Shown here: positions 37,200 to 49,880 of the stretch, in pieces
Layout of the letters: every line of letters starts with the position of its first letter
Position numbering within the stretch: position 1 is the first letter of the stretch
NCBI GenBank assembly: GCA_947034885.2
Contig: OX344754.2
Span: 13,596,501 to 13,660,500, forward strand
From: Thuidium tamariscinum
Lineage: Eukaryota; Streptophyta; Bryopsida; Hypnales; Thuidiaceae
Length of the DNA: 64,000 nucleotides
Direction: 5' to 3'
The notes under the pieces: model-generated
What the model was told of the DNA's origin: nothing
Database searches by the model: none
Seen by the model: the letters and a program-made list of their open reading frames with translations, nothing else
Translations under genes and position numbers: made by a program

Positions 37200-37976
37200 A
37201 TGTCGAAGCGCGGTATGTTTCCCTGGCTTCAATCCTTGTGTCTTGATCTGCAATTTTTCGGTCGCGTCTTTTCTAATTCATCACGTTTTGCCCGTTTCCG
37301 GACCAGAGCTGCTGAGCGAAATACATACAGTATGTCGTGGGAGCATGGATTGCGCATGTTTATGATTTTAGGTCTCCAGTATCTCACTGCCTCGCCAAGC
37401 TCTGGCTTCGTCCTTTTACTGCATGCGCAGAGTCTTTTTCTTTCTAGACGTATGATGCTCGATTTATTGTGTCCCAATTTGAAATTCTTGAGTCCTGACT
37501 TCTACTAAGAGGTTTGGGTGAATCTGCTCTTATCGCGTGTATATTTGGCACTAATTTGCATCCATGACGGAAATCCTTCAAGGACTTGGTTATCATTACC
37601 TACTTTTAGGCTTAATTATGGTGACTTGAGGAATATGTGCGAATAGATGATACCTATTTGTTGTTCCAGATAGTCACTTGTGGCTTATTTCTTACAGATA
37701 TGCTGGAGTGATTGTGAACCCTACAGGAGAAATGAAAGGTGAGTGCACTCTTACCTGTTCTTTTCTCTTTGAGCTGAATTTGTTCGACCTGGAACTTCAG
37801 GTTACAGCCGAATTAGTCCAACCTGGAGTTAGTTCAGACATTGGATTATGTTATATGCCTACTCTTACATCGATTCGCCGTCTCAATTCCCAGGTTCTGC
37901 CATCACGGGACCAATTGAAAAGGAATTCGCAGATTTGTGGCCTAGGATTGCTAGTGCTGCCAACACCATCGTTTAA
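37200..37976 (+). pseudogene. RPL23: broken ribosomal protein L23 (uL14) gene
   Basis: uL14 is a component of the large cytosolic ribosomal subunit. Three pieces are recognisable in the right order. The first exon is 37200-37212 (MSKR plus one base, then GT), the classic RPL23 start. An exon at 37698-37738 reads AGVIVNPTGEMKG across its donor. The final exon, 37894-37976, reads [20 protein letters not shown] and ends ANTIV-stop. A weak match to the next segment (AERNTYSMS against the usual AGNKFRMS) lies near 37310-37350. The rest of the protein, roughly 80 residues including the conserved core, is absent; the gap is too short and has no matching frame. Normally invariant positions are changed (K to T, G to E, C to F). 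Since introns remain, this is a decayed duplicate, not a processed copy. Confidence 0.78.
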
Positions 37977-40783
37977 GAATGGACTTCTGTGCATGGTCGC
38001 CCCTGGGAGTCTAACCACCACTTTAAGGTCTTGGATCAACAATTTTGTCAAATGTAATAGATCAACTTTCATATATCCTATGAATTGTATAGTGTGCATT
38101 TTCATGCATGCTCTTCTTACAGTTGTTAACTATTTATATAGTTGTTGATGTTCTCAGTGCAGTTTGAAAGCATCAGAACACCAGTTTGCACAACATGTCC
38201 ACCATCACCAGTTCAAACTCCCAACTGCACAAGCTTCATTGACCTTCTTGCACCCTGTGCCGTCCAGGAACCGCAAACAAACATTGACAACCGAAAATAA
38301 ATAAAGTATTTTTTGTAAAAAAAATTGAAAAGTATTAGAAAATTGAAAACTGAATTAGAAAGTATTTAAAAATTAGTCAATTAACTAAATTAATATTTGA
38401 CATGGCACAATCTTAGCTACATTAGATTGTTGATTTGGCATTGTTTCTAGAGTTCCCCTAATTCATGAACTCAAAGTCTTGTATTGCCTTGGAATCTGTT
38501 GTAATGGGATCACATCTTTAGTATTGTGTACTCCTTCATTCCATATATGTTATATTGAAAATTTCCAACCAATATTCTATGTTATCTAATCTTCAAAAAT
38601 TCTAAAAATTCTCAGCCTTGGCCAATATGTTGTATGGTTATAGGACTAGTTGTAAGAGGGGTGTGGCTTATGTATTCAAACTCTTGTTCAACATTGTTAT
38701 AAAATACTATTTGCACCTTTGGTGGAATATTAAAAAATTTATTATTCAACACACACTAATAGTCATTGTTTGTCATGCAAACATATTACAAATATAATAC
38801 CAATTTATGTATTGCAAAAGATTATATTTTAGGCTTTTTTCTTCCAATTGAGCAAGGAGTCCATGGAGATTAATTTAAGGAAAGTTTTTTTAGAAAGCAT
38901 TTAGATGAAAGAGTTATTTATATTTTTAAGATCAATAAGCAAAACATATTTTTTCATCAAGATGATAGGTGTAGAGAGAAATAAGACTTCTACTTTGTAT
39001 TTAGCTTTCTCATCAATAATACTATATTAGAAAAATCATAACATTGTAAAAAGTGTTTGTGCATTTCCCCTTTGCTAAGAGATAATACCTCTTGGAATAC
39101 CAAGGCTAAAGTTTAATTATAATGTCAATGATACTAATGGCTACCATTTGGCAAGGTTGTCATTTTTGTTGGCAATTCATCTACAAGCTATTAGTTGGTG
39201 CACAAGTTCAATGATACATTGTAGGCTTGTGAGTATGTCATTACTCCAAATTGGCTTGAACTTCATGGCTACAAATATGTGGTGCAACATAGGAGTGCTT
39301 CATATTTTGGGGGAGCAAAAAAGAACCCCATAGCATTGGTTAGCCCTTAAATGTCAACATAGATGATTAGTGTCGAATGGATGACAAAGAACCTTTATAA
39401 GTAGGACAAAAATACAACTATTCATCTTCGCAATTTTGTGTAGAAAGGCAAGGTCTTCTACTATAGTTTGACTTCCAATGGGAGCTTTGAGATCTTTTTA
39501 TACCAATGATTCATGTAGTATCAAAATGGATGATTTCCATAGTCAACATTATGTCCTTTAAGGGTTAGCTATATTTTGGTTATGCTTGTAAAATTGCAAA
39601 AATACTCTTATGTATGTTTGTAATCTACTTCATGAAATTTTATAATTAGGTGTATAACAAAATATAATGCAATGATATACCACAACATTTGCAATTAGAA
39701 ATTAAGTAGAGTGGGAAGAGTTGAATTCTTACGAAGATGATTACTAGAATTCATTCCTTAAATTAACATGTCGTTAGAAAAAAAGAACTCAGATGTTGTA
39801 TTTTACTCTGGGTCAGACATTGGTGAATCCATGCTTCAAATTACAATATTCTTTGGTCATTTGCTGTTGATTACAATAAACATCAATGAAGTTTGAATTT
39901 TTAGAAATTTTCAACCTATAAAACTTGGGAATCCATTTGAGGTAATCTTCATTTTCTTTGATTTCATCATTGTTATACGAGATTCATTGCTTGACTAAAT
40001 AAAATAGCTCAAAAGTAAATTCCAAGGCAAATGGCGTCCAAAATAAAGACAAATATAGAAACCAAATAAACTTGCAACAATAGAGCTAATCTGAAAATCC
40101 TTACACAATGGAAAATCTGTGCAAACTCAGGCCCCGACTCCCTAGAGAAGTAGTTGTGAGCAATAAAATTCCCTTCTTGGGGAACAAGACAGTGAAATTC
40201 ATTGACAATGTTTGATTAAGAGCTCCCTAAAACCACACTAAGTTCCCAGATCACATGCTCATTCACAAGACCAGGCTAGTGATTGCACTTGACATTGTCA
40301 CACAGAAAGGGGAAACAGCAGCTCGCTTTAAATCAACTCTAATCAAGTAAGACTGAGAAGGCCTTTCCACATTGCTGAAATAATGTACAGCAGCTGACAA
40401 ATGCCTGTCTTAAATAGGCAATGTCACCAAGTTCCTAAACCTGCACAAACATCTCCTGGCATTACACTCCAATTGCATAACACCAGCCGAATTCAAAGAT
40501 TACGCAGAATCAGACACGACAGTTCCTCTTTAAACTGGCGGTGCTCAGTGGATATGTAGACCACCGCAAGCTCCTAATTTATCAGGAATCCCACAAGTCC
40601 GGCATTCTACCTGTGTCATGACAAGGCAGTCCTGTTCATTCACTGGAAACGATGGAACAACATTCCGCGGGATGGAAATGCCCTGCTGCTGCTGCCGCAG
40701 TGCCATGATACCCGAAACTGGAACTTGTCTACAAGAATAGTTGCGAACTCCAAAGAAACGGTGTCTCTACAAAAGGAGACCGA
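37977..40783. other. intergenic DNA with a MITE remnant
   Basis: No gene recognised. AT-rich between about 38300 and 40000. 38310-38500 resembles the CATTAGA MITE family in decayed form (separate entry). 40100-40783 is GC-richer and probably contains the 3' end of the NUMOD3 gene. Confidence 0.45.
38310..38500 (+). mobile_element. decayed CATTAGA-family MITE remnant
   Basis: The phrase TTTGACATGGCACAATCTTA followed by GCTACATTAGATTG aligns with the conserved core of the copy at 15.07 kb (TTTGACGTGGCAGTCTCTCG). Several of the differences are C to T or G to A. The termini are no longer clear. Confidence 0.5.
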
Positions 40784-43700
40784 TCACGTCCTTTCCTCGT
40801 CATTCATGACGACCAGACGCCCTCGATGCCACCTTTTCTTGCTCCCACTACGCCCTTGAGACTTCGCCGACCTCGGTCCGCCCTCCCTGCCGAACCCTTC
40901 TGCTGCAGCTGTCCTGCGGGATTCCTCACCATGCCCAGCTTCTCCATGTTGTCCTGCGGAGACAGGCGACTGGTCCTCTGCTTGATCCTCTGTCTCTCCA
41001 TTCTCTGCCATCACAGCCTGACTGGCAACCCACTCCGCAGACCCGCTACCGCTACTCGTCGGAATTCCACTCACTTCATTCATGTGCGGCAGCGGCTTCT
41101 CCTCTCTGGACGGCAATCTACCCAGGCGAATAGGGATGGGGTGAGGACAATTCTCGATACTGTCTCCCTCCGTCCATAGCCGACCATGGAAACTACCGCT
41201 TCTTCTGTCACTGGCGGCCTTCTCACTCTCCTTCGGCCTTGAACTTCCCGACGGTGTCGACTTGTCCGAGGAACTCCCTGGTTTCAACTCCACAGCTTGT
41301 ACAGACCGAGTTGCTTCTGCAAGGACGCGTCGGGCCTCTCTTAAAGTGGCCAACGTCGCAGCATCCGCGTTTCCAGCTTGTTCCAAAGCGTTGGCTGCTC
41401 TCTCAGCGTTGGCTATTAGCATCCTGAAAGACACAAATCAATACATCAGAGCGTGACCTCTGTGGCACTTGGGAGGCGTGGTGCTTCTTGTGATCACGAA
41501 CAAAATGAGATGAGACTGCCAATTTCCCTGTCAGATTCCGACTTGCTCCAGACGTCACCCAGCCATGAATAGAACCCACAGCGTCAGATCCAAGAACATG
41601 AGGACCGAGAATGACAGTCAGTCCTGCTCACCGTGCTCGATCAGCTGCCTCCTTTCGCTTCAATTCGACCATAAGCCGACCCTGCCGCAGTTGTTGGATT
41701 CTTTGCACCTTCTCCAGCACCAAGGGGTCCTTGTATGACTGCGAAGATAATTTGCTACTAAGCTGAACATCTCCTGGGGCCGTAGTTGGAGCTCTTACAT
41801 CAGCCTCAGCCAGAGGTCCCTCCGCAGCCCAAAGCACCTGTTCTAGCCCTGAGCTTCGATCTTTCGTACCAGTCGCCTCACCGTCATCTCCAGGTGACAA
41901 ACTATGATCTTCCAGACTAACCAATGTAACCTTTCGTGGTCCCTTTATACGAGCAGCAGTAGACCGATTCCTTCTTGTCTGAAGCGTAACTTCTTCCGCC
42001 AGAACTTCCGCAACGAAACCCTCATCTACAGGTACAGCTTGGGAAGGTTTTCTCTTATCTATCAGGACTTCTTCAAGAATATTCAAAATGCTCGATGACT
42101 TGTGAGGTGTAGCTCTCTTTCTGGTGGTATGCATAGCTGGACCCTGCCGTCTCTTGTCCGCATCAGCTCTAGCCATGCCAGCAGAAACTCTCGCTTGATA
42201 CTCCTGCAATAATAAAAAAACAAATATGTAAAACTCAAGCATGACAACACCTACTCTGACATGCGTTCATATCACAATGAGACCAAATCACATACAGCAA
42301 TAAAAGAGAGTCCTCCAACGCCTTCAAGGCTCAAGAAATGGAAGGATATCTCAAAGTCCACACAGCGCAAAAATGCGGCAAGTCAAGTATACAATAAATT
42401 ACTTAAATGTATGCAGACTTTGCCGCCTCAGTGTTACTGACAAACCCTAGACGAAGAGAACATAATCAGCAAAAACAGACTTAAAAAAGGGCTTATAGGA
42501 TGTGCTCCATACCGGGTCTGCCCACTTGGCTCTGATGGCATCCGAAATAGCCTTACGATGGGCTTCAGAAACGGGCTTTCTCTGCCGTTCTGACTTTAGG
42601 GTGGCTTGCAATGCGATTTTTCTCTGCCTTGCTGCTTTCAAATCTTCCAACTTATACTGCTCTTTGATTTTCAAGTAGGAATCCCATTCAAATTCTTCTT
42701 CTCCAGGGGCACCCACTCTTGCAGCCTCAGCTATCAACTCTTTCCATTCTCTTGCACATAAATCTTGAGTTTCTCTAATAATCCGCTTTCCCTCCCAAAA
42801 GCCAACCATCTTCTCACGAATCTTTGCTTTTGTTTCGACGCTAAAGGCATAATAAATTCAAAAGGTCCAGTTTTTGTCAGAGCTTGAACACTGTGCATGT
42901 AAACCAAACTCAAGCAATACTGCAAACTTGTAAGTCCTACGCGTAAAGTAGTCGAATAGCACTAGGCAAATGACAAACTGAAAACCATATGAATAAACAT
43001 ACAAGGTGCGTAAAACAAGCACGGCATGAAGAAAATTATACTAAAAAAAATATTCAATCCCGGGTCAAAGTAATTACGTTTGGTTCTTTCCAGACTGCCG
43101 CAGCTTGTCCCGGATCTGAAACAATAAGAAACGGAGATATCAGACAAGAAAACAGTAACAGTCTACACCAAGTTCAATGGAACTCCACTTTGAGCCAAAG
43201 GTGGTTCAGCGAGACCGTGCGTCAGAGATCTCAGCAACTTTCAAGTACAGGCGTCCAGGTTTATCACAAATTGCTCACTTTGGGGTTAAGCATCGCTATT
43301 TTCGTACGCTCTTTGATTTTCGCGATCGTCTCTGCATGTCGCGCACAAGCAAACCCAAGTCAAGCTCCACTCTAAAGTAAACATAAAGATTCAAGCAATC
43401 TTCTACTGGCTCTAAATTAACACTAACTTCTCAACACGCAAGAGCACCTGAACTGGTCCAGGGTACACGGTACCATGGCCTACGACCGAAGTCGGTATGT
43501 ATACCTGGTGAATGACGTCTGCCCTTGTTCCAAGGAACTCTCCCTTTGTTAGCCCGTGCGATCCTCTCCCGTCGCAATCGCTCCCGAGAATCGACATCGT
43601 CGCTACTGCCGAATGCCCTTCCGCCATCCGCATCCTCGCCCTCTCTGCTCATCATGGGTGCTGAATAGCTAAAGGTGAGGAGTGATCCTGATGACCTCTC

Positions 43701-44871
43701 CTCTGATGTGAATGCAGGACGATTACTCTGGGCCACACTTGCTTTGGGTATCAGAGTCTGCGACTTGAGCAATGTCCGGGTTGCTTGCTTGATATTCATT
43801 TGGGATGGCAGCGGCACACCATGACGATGCCGTCGACAATGATATCTCTCGACATTGATTGCCCACGTAGAGGTCGTGTTGCAGGGAAAATCTGGAAGCT
43901 TGTCATTGTTCCCAGTGGACAGCGGCACACTGACACCAGACCTGCATACCGGCCTTTCATCAGAATTCCAATGCAAGATGAATCCATGGGTATGAGCGGA
44001 AGAATCTCAACCCGGTCCAAATTACCAGAGCCAACGATACCGTATTCCCTGTTTGCTGGCCTCAGAAAGACCTACAAATCCGAGCATAACTACCAGTGAT
44101 TGATTTACAAGGAGCCAGGCCCGCAATGTGTGAGATATCGCACAGAAGTCAGTCCCAGGAGGAATCATACAAACGTCCACCAACTATCCACCTGCCCACT
44201 TATCCAAACCACCCAAAAGAGAATCCAGAGCTGAACAGCTGGAAATTGCAAGGATTCATATCAGAGAAGAACCACAAAACCTGCTACGCACACAGCTCAA
44301 ACTCTCAAGGCTCTGTGTATCCGGTGAGGTTCACATCTTGTCAATTTGACCTAAACAAATTTCCCAGCTCCATGGTTTGAACTACCAAGCGTGGTTTGTT
44401 GAAACCGCACCATCGCTCTTCACCTCATGAACCCACCACCACCACCACAATGCATCTACCTGAGTAAATTCTCCGAATCCTTTCTTTATGCAGTTCCAGA
44501 GCCCGTCCGCCACAAAAACCCTAGAAAACCCCTACTTCGACCCTATCTACTAACCAAGCATTACCCAGCGCGCATGTTCGTGGTCGCAAAAAGTGAAGCT
44601 AAATGTCCCCCTGAATTGAGTTCCATCTTCACCCACATGGCTCCCACCTACGCCCGGAACGGAGAACCTGAAAATTCAGCGTCCTCGCGAATTTCACGTC
44701 GCAGCGAAAACAAACTCACATTCATCGATGTGAAGCCACCAGGAGATGGGCGTGTATGACAGTGCGGAAACCAAGAGTCCCAAATTCAGCAGCTGAGCAG
44801 GATGAATATTGGGAATCTTACCTTACCAGAAGTCGCGCTTCGCCAGAGTATGGCAGATAGCTCAGAGCCAT
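40784..44871 (-). CDS. NUMOD3-domain protein, probably plastid or organelle targeted
   Basis: Plant protein with DNA-binding modules (NUMOD3) otherwise found in homing endonucleases; function unknown. Exons on the minus strand: 44827-44871 (MALSYLPYSGEARLL), one starting at 44071 (VFLRPANREYGIVG), one ending at 43505, then micro-exons 43279-43331 (53 nt) and 43078-43115 (38 nt), then 42513-42840, 41632-42203 and 40784-41423. The downstream joins are all in frame. NUMOD3-like segments are NKGRVPWNKGRRHSPETIAK and the helical run after it, VETKAKIREKMVGFW, and RKPVSEAHRKAISDAIRAKW; a long basic C-terminal tail with RSGSKKRWHRGR follows. The layout resembles Arabidopsis At1g53800. The junction between the second and third exons (43.8-44.0 kb) is unresolved because the reading frame changes there without an obvious intron. 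The N-terminus looks like a transit peptide. Confidence 0.8.
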
Positions 44872-45700
44872 GATGACGGCGACGCTGCTCCTGCTGCTGC
44901 TTAGCACCGAGGTTACTCCTTCTAAAGTCGTGCCGCGATGGTTCCGGTGTCATAGAGGCCTAGGACGCGCCACCCGCCCAGCCGGAGCCAGAGACGAGCT
45001 AGGACAAGCAGGGCCTTTTCCAATCGAATGCCATCTCGCAGGCCAACCCCAAATGTTGCGGAAGAACCAGGGAGATAAAGTTCGCACGAGAATTCACACA
45101 CCCCAGCACGTGTTCTGCTCCCAGCAATCCAGAAATTCAAAGAAAGGCAGAGAGCAGACAATACGACAAGGACAGAAAACGGGGCACTAGCTGCTTCAGC
45201 TACTGCAGCCGCCGCCTTCAGCACCGCTTTTCCCCGGTGGTTGCGGAGGGGCGGAGGGGCATCAGAAAATGCAGCAATGCCAGCGCCCTCCCGGCGCAGC
45301 CCCAGCAGGTGGAGCTCGGGAATGGACCGCGAGGGAGGCTGAGGGAAGGCAAGGCCAGAGAGGGGATCCCACTACAGACCCCCACACAGCAAAAAGAGAA
45401 GAAAGAGAAGAACAAGAACAAGAATGACGAAAGAGACAGAAGAGGGAGAGGGAGAGGATGGGGCATGCGCTCGAGACGAAGCTGGTCCAGCAGAGCTGCT
45501 CCTCCAGAGCGCGAGCGCGACACGCGAGATGAGGATGGGAATTGGATGGCAGCACAAGCGGCGACGAAAGCAGAACTGAAAGGACCAAGACGATTGACGT
45601 CGGAAAGGACACTCACTGGCTGACTAGGGGAATAAACAGCAAAAACGACCAAAGCGGCGGGAATGCAAGCTTGGCCTAAGAAGATAACTTTTGTATCACA
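44872..45700 (-). promoter_or_regulatory. GC-rich upstream region of the NUMOD3 gene
   Basis: A GC-rich block directly upstream of the start codon at 44871, with a purine-rich stretch (many AAGA and GAGA repeats) at about 45390-45460. Both strands carry open frames of about 100-145 codons, typical of GC-rich leader DNA, and none resembles a protein I know. It likely contains the promoter and 5' leader. Beyond about 45760 the sequence turns AT-rich. Confidence 0.45.
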
Positions 45701-45939
45701 GTTGGAGGAGAAGAGTTGGCCAATTTACTGAGCATGTCTCTTTACATGAGGACGAGAAGAGGGAATGATCTTAAAAAAAAAATGAATTAAATAATGTCTT
45801 AACATCTTCAATGTTTAAAAGTAGATAAGGTTTCATTACAGTAGAGGTAACACACACCATCAACAACAAATAGGGTATCCTATTTCCAATCAAGATTGGA
45901 CTGAATTCCATTTTATCTTTCAATTGTGTGTCTTTGTAC

Positions 45940-46210
45940 TTTTTTAAGGTTTGGACCAATAAGGTGATGACACGTAAGTGAGCATAAAAATAAGAAGGAA
46001 TTTAGTAGAAAAATAGTTTTTGAATGATCAAAATCGGATGGCTCTAGATGTTGGTCATAGGTCAAGTCTAACTTTTGCCTTTGAAAATTCATAGTAATTT
46101 CAATTCTAGAGATCAAATTTTCAAATTTTTTGCAATCCTCATTATTTTTGTCAATACACCTCTAAAAATATTTGCTTTGCCTTACACTACCCTAGATCAA
46201 GTCCAAATAT
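45940..46210 (-). repeat. reverse-strand copy of the 4.33-4.58 kb repeat
   Basis: Read on the minus strand it follows the order of 4330-4580: AAGCAAATATTTT, then GAGGTGTATTGACAAAAATA, then GGATTGCAAAAA, then GAATTGAAATTACTATGAAT, then ATCATTCAAAAACTA, then GTGTCATCA. It is diverged and non-coding. Confidence 0.55.
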
Positions 46211-46989
46211 GCTTATTTTATCAATGATGGATACCTCTACTGTATCATCCAATAGAACACCACCATAATATCTTTTCTTGCTACAAACTCAAAATGATTA
46301 AGGGCTAAAGAAGCCAACATTCAAAAAAGGATGTCAATTACTTTTCCATACTTTTTCATATTTTATAACAATTTTTCACTCATTTGGAAGTTCATTCAAG
46401 CTTGCTTTAGGCCCTAAAGTAAAGCTCAAATTTGTTTCCAATACAAAAAATAACATCCTTTCTAATGTACTTTCACAATTTGAAATCAAATTTGCTTCAA
46501 TTTGACTTTTATTCTCTATTTTTTCAATCTCTCTCATTTAGTTATAAGAAAAATTTAGAAAGATTGACAAAACTTTTAAAAGGCATTGAAATTATATTAT
46601 TTATTTAAAATTGCAAGTTTGTAAGTACTAGAATTTGGTTGCAACATTTTCAAGACTAGTATTCAATTAGAAGACTTGTGATTTGAATGCTTGTTGCCCT
46701 CTTTAAGTTTTCTTCATAAACATGGATGGAATAATTAGATGATATTTCTTTAAGATGAAAATAGAATAGATTTGGTAGCAAAGATTGTACATTGTAGTAA
46801 AGATCTTGAATCATAACATTGCATACTTTATAGTATAGATGTAATATATTATTCAATACCATACACTATAATATACTAGATACTTATGCAAAATCATTGT
46901 CATCATAGCATTCACCAATCCATTTGTTTGAAAAGTCAAAAGTAGTCAAATGTACCAGTAGATGTTCATTAACAAGGGCCTTTAGAAAA

Positions 46990-47240
46990 TGTTATAGATT
47001 GTTATAGATTGTCAAAATGCATTGGGAATGTTCAAGAACTCTACCATATAAGCAATCTAACTTGGCCAAAAGACTACCACATCACATAATATTAATGAAT
47101 TACTTTTATATTAATAACTATATGTATTTTTAAACATATTTTTAGTTGATTTTCGGATCTTTATAGTTTCTGAAAATTTTCTAATTTTTCTAATTTTCTT
47201 TTTTAATATTTAATTGGAAATTCACAGGAAACAGTTTTGA
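46990..47240 (-). mobile_element. decayed CATTAGA-family MITE remnant
   Basis: AAGCAATCTAACTTGGCC followed by AAAAGACTACCACATCACAT corresponds to the reverse complement of the core of the 15.07-kb copy (AAGCAATCTAACGTGGTC and GAGAGACTGCCACGTCA). The ends are eroded. Confidence 0.55.
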
Positions 47241-48090
47241 GTAACAACCCCGGAACTGAGCAATGAAATTCAATTTAATTTAGACCGTGGGCTCAAAATG
47301 AATTTAGGTTCGATAAATGGCAGCTACTACAGACTCATGGTTCATATTTTCCTCATGTAGGATTTTCCTGGTTTCCATTATGCAGCACTTCTCTCGGCAA
47401 AACAACACAGCGTTGCATATTTCGGATTTTGTTACAATCGTTGGGGTGATCAAGGTGTAGAAAAGAAAAGGACCAGCTCTCAAGTCTCAACCTGTCCAAG
47501 CACGCAAGGAAAATCTCAACTAGGAAGACAAACAACAAGGCGTCATCAGAATCTTCACAACGCTGGGCACGCACAAACACAATACACACTCAACCTGTCG
47601 GGAGACCGCATCCCATCCCTCTCCCCTTCCCTCCCATCCCAACGACCGTTTGGAAGTCATGAGAAAACTCGTCGGCGCAAGGGAGTCACAACAGGATTAA
47701 AAAACAAGTTCCGGCTCTAGCTTCTGGTAAAAACGTAGAAAGCCTTCAACTTTCATGTCGGACGGCTTTCAGAAACCAGAGGGTGATGGTATCAGAGCCG
47801 CGGGCAAAGAGAAGAAATGATCCATGTATTCGAAGCATCAGCTCCGCCGTTAGGTTAGCTAGCTTGCATTGCAGCTAACAAAACCATGAGAGCAGACAAG
47901 AATGAGAGGCGTGCTTCAACACCGAAAGTTACTGCAAGGATCAAATGAAGCGTCATCTATGAGAGCGCATGCCAACAAAGACGGTTCAGCGCTGTTGTCC
48001 CTGTCTTTGTCAACATTGTGGTTGACGCTGCAAGGTCGAAACAGTTCCTGCTCGGTGAGGCCCAAAGCACGAAGATGGGGAGTGAGGGAA

Positions 48091-49263
48091 TTATGCTACA
48101 TCCGTTCGTCGGCGAGACCAGTCACCACTCTTCCCTCCCGTTTTGGATTCGAGCCGAACCTCGGCGATTTGGATGTTCTTGCTGACCGCCTTACACATGT
48201 CATACACCGTAAGACTGGCGACAGTCACTGCAGTGAGCGCCTCCATCTCCACACCCGTGGGGCCAACAGTCGTCACTGTGGCTGCGATGTCCACGGCGTG
48301 CAATTCTTCGTTCAAGCTCAAGCTCAAATCGACGCCGCTCAGCAGCAGCGGATGACACAGAGGAATCAAGTTGGCTGTCTGCTTGGCACCCATGATCCCT
48401 GCCAGCTTGGCCACGGTGAGCACATCCCCTTTGGAAAGGCTGTTGGCGGTCACTCGCGAGAACGCATCCGCGCCCAGCAGCACACGGCCACTCGCCGAGG
48501 CCATTCTCCGCGTGTCCGCCTTCGGGGACACGTTCACCATGGCGGCCTTCCCAGCGGAGTCCACGTGGGAGAGACCCAAAGCACTGCTGCTGCTTTGCAA
48601 TGACTGACGCTCGAGCACGGTAACATCTGCACGCATCTTGGATGGCGCTGAGAACCCTTCGCGGCGGTTGCCCACGGAATTCAGGCTAACATGGTCACGA
48701 GCATTGGTCGTTGCTCGACTCCCGTATGCATGCTTTTCCAGGGAGTGTGCGTGGGGCTCGCCAGCTTTGTGAGTAGGGCTTGTTCCCAGCTCGGAGGGGG
48801 GTGTAGCACCAAACATGAATTCCATCTCCTGCCAGACAGAACAATCTATGTCGTCGGCAGTGGGATCCAGTCGGCCGAGAACTGGAATGTGGCCTTGCTA
48901 CAATGCAACCCTAAAATGGTTCCAAATTTGTGGATGGAGGGAGAGAAGAAGGAAACGGACCTTGTTAAACTCGTCGACCATCAAGTCGATCTCTTGTCCT
49001 CTCAAAGTCACGCTCCCCGGTTCCCCATAGCCGAAGCGCGTGTTGCGGGTCTCGTCATACGGATTGTCTTCGTCATCGCTGAAGCAACTGCCGTCGAAGC
49101 CTGACCCCAACGAGGACGTCCACTTGGGTCTTGAGAGCACTGTTGCCAGGCTGCTCTGGCGTGGCCCAGAGACATGACCCAACGCGGTTCGAAGCAGCAG
49201 CAGCATCGGTCGAGCGCGTCCATGTCCATGGAAACGAAGCATCGTTTTCAATCCAGTGCCCAT
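48091..49263 (-). CDS. CNX3: cyclic pyranopterin monophosphate synthase (MoaC / CNX3), mitochondrial
   Basis: It catalyses the second half of the first step of molybdenum cofactor synthesis, converting 3',8-cyclo-dihydro-GTP (made by CNX2/MoaA) to cPMP; in plants this occurs in mitochondria. Two exons on the minus strand (48961-49263 and 48091-48828) encode 346 residues. The N-terminus (MLRFHGHGRARPMLLLLRTA) is Arg-rich without acidic residues, as expected of a presequence. The MoaC domain covers about 187-340: VDSAGKAAMVNVSPKA, a Lys-rich pocket, IPLCHPL with His260, VEMEALTAV, YDMCKAV with Asp311 and Lys314, and the terminal SKTGGKSGDW. These are the family's active-site motifs. The protein is longer than Arabidopsis CNX3 (about 270 residues) because of an extended, low-conservation linker at about 60-185. 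The start ATG is the first in the frame; Met8 is an alternative. Confidence 0.94.
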
Positions 49264-49880
49264 TCCCTAGCTACACCATATCCAAGCCTCACTTGGTCTG
49301 CATGCCCAATCAAAACTACGGCGGCTGCAGCAGGCCGAGGAGCGAATTGTGCACGTCTTGAAGAGCACCTGCAACCCTAGAATTCACACGAAAGCGTTAC
49401 TCGGCAGATTCGGGGATCGATCAGCACCGTGAGGGTGCGAAAGCGAGACATGGTCGGCAAGGACACTGAAAGAATGCAAGTGGGCACTGCCGAGCAGAAA
49501 TGCAGAACTCCTTCCAATCGCCAAAGGAACTGCAAGGCCCAAGCCCCACCCCACTCATTGGGTGCAATGAGAGAGGCGGACAAGCTGGAGAGAGCGCGAC
49601 AGCCACGGTCCCCGAGTGCCCCTCCCAGCAGAAGTCGTTCAGCTTAGTCGTGGTCTTCACTTCTGAAACTTGCAACTCCACAAGTCCCTGTTCACGCTTC
49701 AGTCTTCGGCTCTTCGGACACAGCAAAGAGAAGGGCAGGGACTCAGGGAGAGCGGTCATAGGCTCTTCGAATCCAGGGCTAACAGTGGCTGAGGACCATG
49801 GAGCCGAACCCTCCACCTTAGAAGGACCTGAGGTAAGAGGCTCAAGAAACCGCTCATTTAAGGGCTGGTCACCCATCGTA
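49264..49880 (-). promoter_or_regulatory. GC-rich upstream region of CNX3
   Basis: A GC-rich island upstream of the CNX3 start that stops abruptly near 49870, where AT-rich DNA resumes. Overlapping open frames occur on both strands without recognisable homology, so I read it as promoter and leader DNA. A separate small gene cannot be excluded. Confidence 0.4.

Larger units (their letters stand above)
45701..48090. other. intergenic DNA with repeat fragments; CNX3 3' region at the right
   Basis: AT-rich from 45760 to 47330 with no recognisable gene. It contains a repeat copy at 45940-46210 and a MITE remnant at 46990-47240 (separate entries). 47350-48090 is GC-richer and probably includes the CNX3 3' untranslated region. 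Confidence 0.45.

Noticed and set aside
40826-41179. Plus-strand open frame opposite the NUMOD3 last exon
   Set aside because: Shadow of the minus-strand exon; no independent evidence.
45218-45652. Long overlapping open frames on both strands upstream of the NUMOD3 gene
   Set aside because: Low-complexity Ser/Leu/Pro-rich on one strand and Arg/Lys-rich on the other, with no homology; better explained as GC-rich leader DNA.
47902-48603. 233-codon open frame on the plus strand
   Set aside because: Antisense shadow of the CNX3 second exon; the minus strand carries the MoaC motifs.
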